Below, piece after piece: positions 60,307 to 64,000 of a stretch of 64,000 bases of DNA. The DNA comes from Dysidea avara (taxonomy: Eukaryota; Porifera; Demospongiae; Dictyoceratida; Dysideidae): assembly GCF_963678975.1 (NCBI RefSeq), contig NC_089274.1, forward strand, positions 29,885,053 to 29,949,052, read 5' to 3'. Position 1 is the stretch's first letter. Each line of letters begins with the position of its first letter. The position numbers and the translations under genes were made by a program. Below the pieces are notes generated by a model. It saw only the letters and a program-made list of their open reading frames with translations. It made no database searches and was not told the origin of the DNA.

Positions 60307-60869
60307 CTTCATTCAGGAGTATGCAACAGTGAGATGAGTCAAACCAACAACCTGCTATATGGACAGAAATTTTTGAGAGACAAACATTTGTGAATTTAAC
60401 AAGTGATGACAGCTAGATAGTGACAGTGTCACAAAAATACAATCTTAATCACCACTGGTTGTTTTTGGAATTTCATGAAAATAATTTATACGTATGGATC
60501 TGCTTTCGTATACTATACATGAACATTGTCTCAAGGCATGCAGGGGAGGGGGGTATCGTTTTTCACAGTAATAACCATCTTGCAAATTTGGTGTTATTAC
60601 ATAGCACTGAGAATTTCAACAATTTATTAGTGAACCCATTGTACAGGAGTCAGCAGTAGGTATGATGAAATGCTCTGAATAATGAAAAGGTACATTGTTT
60701 GATAAATTATATTTAATGTTCAGGTAAACCTCACAATTAACACATGCAAGAATAGAGCAAATTCTAATTTTGGTGCTGCAGACATTACGCAAATATAAAA
60801 TTAGCTGTTACATATATATACTGCAATTCATTGATATAATTAGTGTACAGTATCTGTTTGAGGTGGTTT

Positions 60870-61056
60870 TCATTTTAGGTCTTCACTATCTATTAACTCA
60901 TATGGGGTTCCACTGAACCACAAGTTTCCTTGTTCTAGTTCAGCAAAAACATGTGGTTTACACAAGTAGCCATTAACCTCACATTTATTTTGATAAATGA
61001 ATGGAGCATAACCATAAACATTAACATGACAATATGATGGTATGATAAGAGTATAA
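60870..61056 (-). CDS. probable terminal exon of an unknown gene
   Basis: On the minus strand an open exon of 61 codons plus TGA begins after a weak acceptor (CTAAAG at 61057). It contains IIPSYCHVNVYGYAPFIYQN, GYLCKPHVFAELEQGNLWF, then YELIDSEDLK and stop. Aromatic residues and cysteines are frequent. A block of about 58 bp is nearly identical to the plus strand at 25.44-25.50 kb, and the C-terminal EL-D-E-L pattern is shared too, so the two are paralogous. Upstream exons would lie above 61057 but I could not fix one. The family is not recognised. Confidence 0.45.
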
Positions 61057-61059
61057 CTT

Positions 61060-63640
61060 TAGCAATAAATAACTACTAAGTTTATACAAAACCAGAAGCA
61101 CAGAAACTAATTAACACAAACATGTAGGTGATTTGATAACCACAACATTGCAGAAAGAGTAGCTACACACAACATCCTCAAAGGGCTTTTTAAATCTCAT
61201 ACGACATTTTCAATTGACCTTTTGAATCTCATAAACGGAGTTGGACTTGTCTCTCATGTCTCAGAAGAATTATGTAATTGAACCGTAAGAAATTAAAGTT
61301 GTCATTGATCTTTAATCAACAAGCGCATGCAATAATAAGATTAGGTAGTCGGTATGGTTATGAATGAATTAACTAAAGGTAATAAAGGTTTGACATAAGA
61401 GAAGCGAGCATAAAATTGGTCAGTGGATAATATTGGTGAAGTTATATGTACTTATAAGTCAATTTGTATGCAACTATCGAAATGTATCTATAGCCTAAAA
61501 AGGAAATGACAATATATGACCATAAGGATATCACTTCACTCAAAAATTGAAATTAACTATATATATATTCTTCATTTTCTACTTATATGCAGTATACTAT
61601 AGTGAAAATTACAGCTCAGGTAGCTATGTGATGTGAATCATACAACCAAGTACTTCTCATGGCTCACCAGTGGAATTCTGTTGAACCATTATCAGATGCT
61701 CTTGTACACTTCATTACGTAACAACTTTTTATTTGCTGGTTTTCATGCATAAGAATTTCTCCACAATGTAGTTTCTAAGTCACAATTTTGTTTGTTAGTT
61801 TATGCTGTAGTAGAAGATCTCCAGCTTAATTGCTATGTAGCTATATGAATGAAAAATATATGTTACCGTTATTTTCAACCTTGGTCTCCCAACAATCATG
61901 TCATTGTGCAAAATAAATTCAGCATGTAGTATCATAGATAACACAGATAGCCAAAAGTCTTTTTGAAACCATAACTTCAGAGTGGGGAAATGGAATAGCT
62001 ACAGTTAGTTCAGAAAACAAGCTTTTTTTTGAAATATGTTCACCTAGTGAATTCATTATAATCCACATATACACAACATGATTATGGCTTCTGTATGGTT
62101 CTGGAATGTTGGAAATAAGTATTGCACATGGATCAGATACGCTTATGAATTCAACGTGATAATAAGTACGTACAAAAGGCCAAAAGTTAATAAAGAATTT
62201 ATATTCTAGACTTTATGATCATGCAGTCTTTAACTTGGAGCACCATCCATGCAAAAGACAAAATCTTAATTTTGTGCACACCAAGTTCATTCTCCTTCAT
62301 AATATTCTTGTTATACAGACCAAAATGTTAAGCCCCTGAAATGTCACAATCATTTTTCAAAACAGCTTTGATAATTATAATGAACCAGAACAAGTCCGCA
62401 ATGTAGGAAAATTTGAGCAAAATTTATGACAAGTATATATAGCCATAATAATGTTGCTGACATTAAATATGAGTATAATTGTTACAGAACAAAATCACTG
62501 GATAGGGAATAAACAAATAGTTACATGCATGCATGTTCACTTTTTGACATTATAATAGATATTGCATAAACGGGTAATATAAGTTGCTACTGTGTATGCC
62601 AGTTCTGATGCATTATAGATGATAAGTGTACTGCACAATCAGTCCCATAAAGCCTTTCAAAGAAATAATTACGCATGTGCTATGTACACAGGTGCATAAC
62701 AAATAAAACTATAAATTAAGCCATGAAAACATAATTAACTCACCTGTCCGCATAAACTTATGCACTAAATTTATTGTACACACATAACATTATAGCCATA
62801 TACATTGGAAATTATCACAAGTATAAATTCTTTTATTATTATATCAACCCATGTATGGCCAGACAGAGTGATAAGGTTGGCATTCAGTCAGTAAAAGAGC
62901 ATCGAACAAGACTATGGGCAAAAATTATGATGATATAGCTATATATACACGTATATGTACATAATATGTTGTAGTTTATATTGTTGGGACTCTCTTCCAT
63001 ATAAACTATTCGAAGTCGAAAACATGCATGTACTACTTTCATAACAATTTGTATGCATGAGTATACCGGTACGGATAATATGTAGTTATGTTGTGCTTGT
63101 ATATAGTAGCTAGCTATATGTGCATGTGTCTCAGTTTTTAACTGGAATGGAAGAACAGTCTTGGTTGAATTCCAGAGTTGAACAAAAATCTTTTTGATGG
63201 GGAAGTTTATAAATTAATCAGTTTCGGCAGCTTCACAATAGATGGCAGCTATAGCCACAACTTGTTCATAACTGAGTGATACTATGAAATAGCTAGCTAC
63301 GTACAATGGTTGCAGGAGGTGACCTGTACGAGCCTGTTTTCACTACACACTTTTAATACCAACTGAAATGTGACATTTAGCCAGCTACAAGCTTTAGTTT
63401 GGACATTGGTACTGATTGATTCAGTATTTATTTATTTTTTTAGCCAGCTACAAGCTAAACCACAATCCAACACGTTAGATAGGAGAATAAAACACAAACT
63501 ATAAAATTTGTAAACTTCCCCCTTTCCTTCTTGGCACACACAATGACGAACCGTCTTCCCGGAAAACTAAATGCGTGGCCGGAACTAATTAACACTGAAA
63601 ACATGCCAAGATGAAAGATCCAGTTCGCTATAAAATGTGC
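61060..63640. other. unassigned AT-rich intergenic DNA
   Basis: There is a possible further coding scrap of the 60870 gene at about 61180-61250 (minus). Otherwise I find no exon, RNA gene or element boundary. Confidence 0.45.
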
Positions 63641-63649
63641 GGCCGATCC

Positions 63650-63704
63650 ACATCAAGTTACTAGCAACTGACCTATATCAGCTGACTCCGATACTGCATG
63701 CAGA
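63650..63704 (+). promoter_or_regulatory. promoter-proximal block of paralogue C
   Basis: CACATCAAGTTACTAGCAAC, CAGCTGACTCCGATACTG and the short leader before the ATG match the block upstream of paralogue B on the opposite strand. Confidence 0.55.
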
Positions 63705-63920
63705 ATGATTACCTTTCAGGCTTTTCTGCTTTATGCTTTGGGCATGAGCTGTGTACTATCATCACTTCCGACATTGAACACAACTGACAAAGAAAGTCCG
63801 TTCACAATACCGATTGAAGTTCTAAACCAGCTAACAGACATAACGGAAGATTCAAATGGTCTACTTCCACTTTGGAAAAGTGCTAACTACCTTGCAAAAG
63901 ATCGTATCTTGATCTCGGAA
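63705..63920 (+). CDS. secreted helical protein, paralogue C, first exon (cut by window end)
   Basis: The ATG and the first 72 codons end at donor GAA|GTAAGT, in phase 0. This is exactly the exon-1 length of paralogue B. MITFQAFLLYALGMSCVLSS is a signal peptide. The mature start has NTT (possible N-glycosylation), then PFTIPIEVLNQLTDITEDSN and LLPLWKSANYLAKDRILISE. Unlike paralogue B it has no cysteine in this part. Exons 2 and 3 should lie beyond position 64000. The head-to-head arrangement with paralogue B, about 19 kb away, points to an inverted duplication. Confidence 0.82.
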
Positions 63921-64000
63921 GTAAGTATATACCGTACACACGTGTAATATTGCATGTGCGCATGCGCATGTATCTGATCCTATTGTGCATTAATTTCCTC

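Overview
This is an AT-rich nuclear DNA window from an animal, most plausibly a sponge or another early-branching invertebrate. The evidence is split GT-AG genes, two genes with clear animal orthologues (a SERHL-type serine hydrolase and WDR25), a decayed NB-ARC ATPase, remnants of Ty3-like and non-LTR retroelements, and very many small inverted-repeat transposons. The sponge assignment is inference; no marker in the window fixes the species.

Layout. At 1-370 there is one exon of an unidentified coiled-coil/CxxC protein on the minus strand. From 370 to 11150 the DNA is almost entirely repeats: hAT-like and palindromic elements, a tRNA-like SINE, a minisatellite-bearing element and a MULE-like element. 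A SERHL-type alpha/beta hydrolase gene runs on the plus strand from about 11950 to 32226. Its 14 small exons (303 codons plus stop) join in phase across introns of 57 bp to about 4 kb, and the introns carry most of the repeats. From 33 to 38 kb there is a broken NB-ARC gene and a LINE tail, both on the minus strand.

Between 38.7 and 44.7 kb, two minus-strand paralogues of a small secreted helical protein (genes A and B) share an identical three-exon layout. A third member (gene C, plus strand) begins at 63705 and is cut by the window edge. I do not recognise this family. It is the best candidate here for something undescribed: signal peptide, N-glycosylation motifs, regularly placed cysteines, amphipathic helices, and a conserved promoter-proximal block between genes B and C.

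From 45 to 58 kb there is a possible signal-peptide exon, a hAT-like element, Ty3-type integrase debris, a MULE-like element with perfect 9-bp target duplications, and a decayed retroelement C-terminal domain. WDR25 (58292-59466, plus) is a single uninterrupted block apart from one apparent one-base frameshift in a T run. A possible terminal exon of an unknown gene lies at 60870-61056 on the minus strand; its decayed paralogue sits inside a SERHL intron at 25.1-25.6 kb. I found no real tRNA, rRNA, CRISPR or bacterial-type operon. The genes show no obvious shared pathway. All coordinates and splice sites were read by eye.
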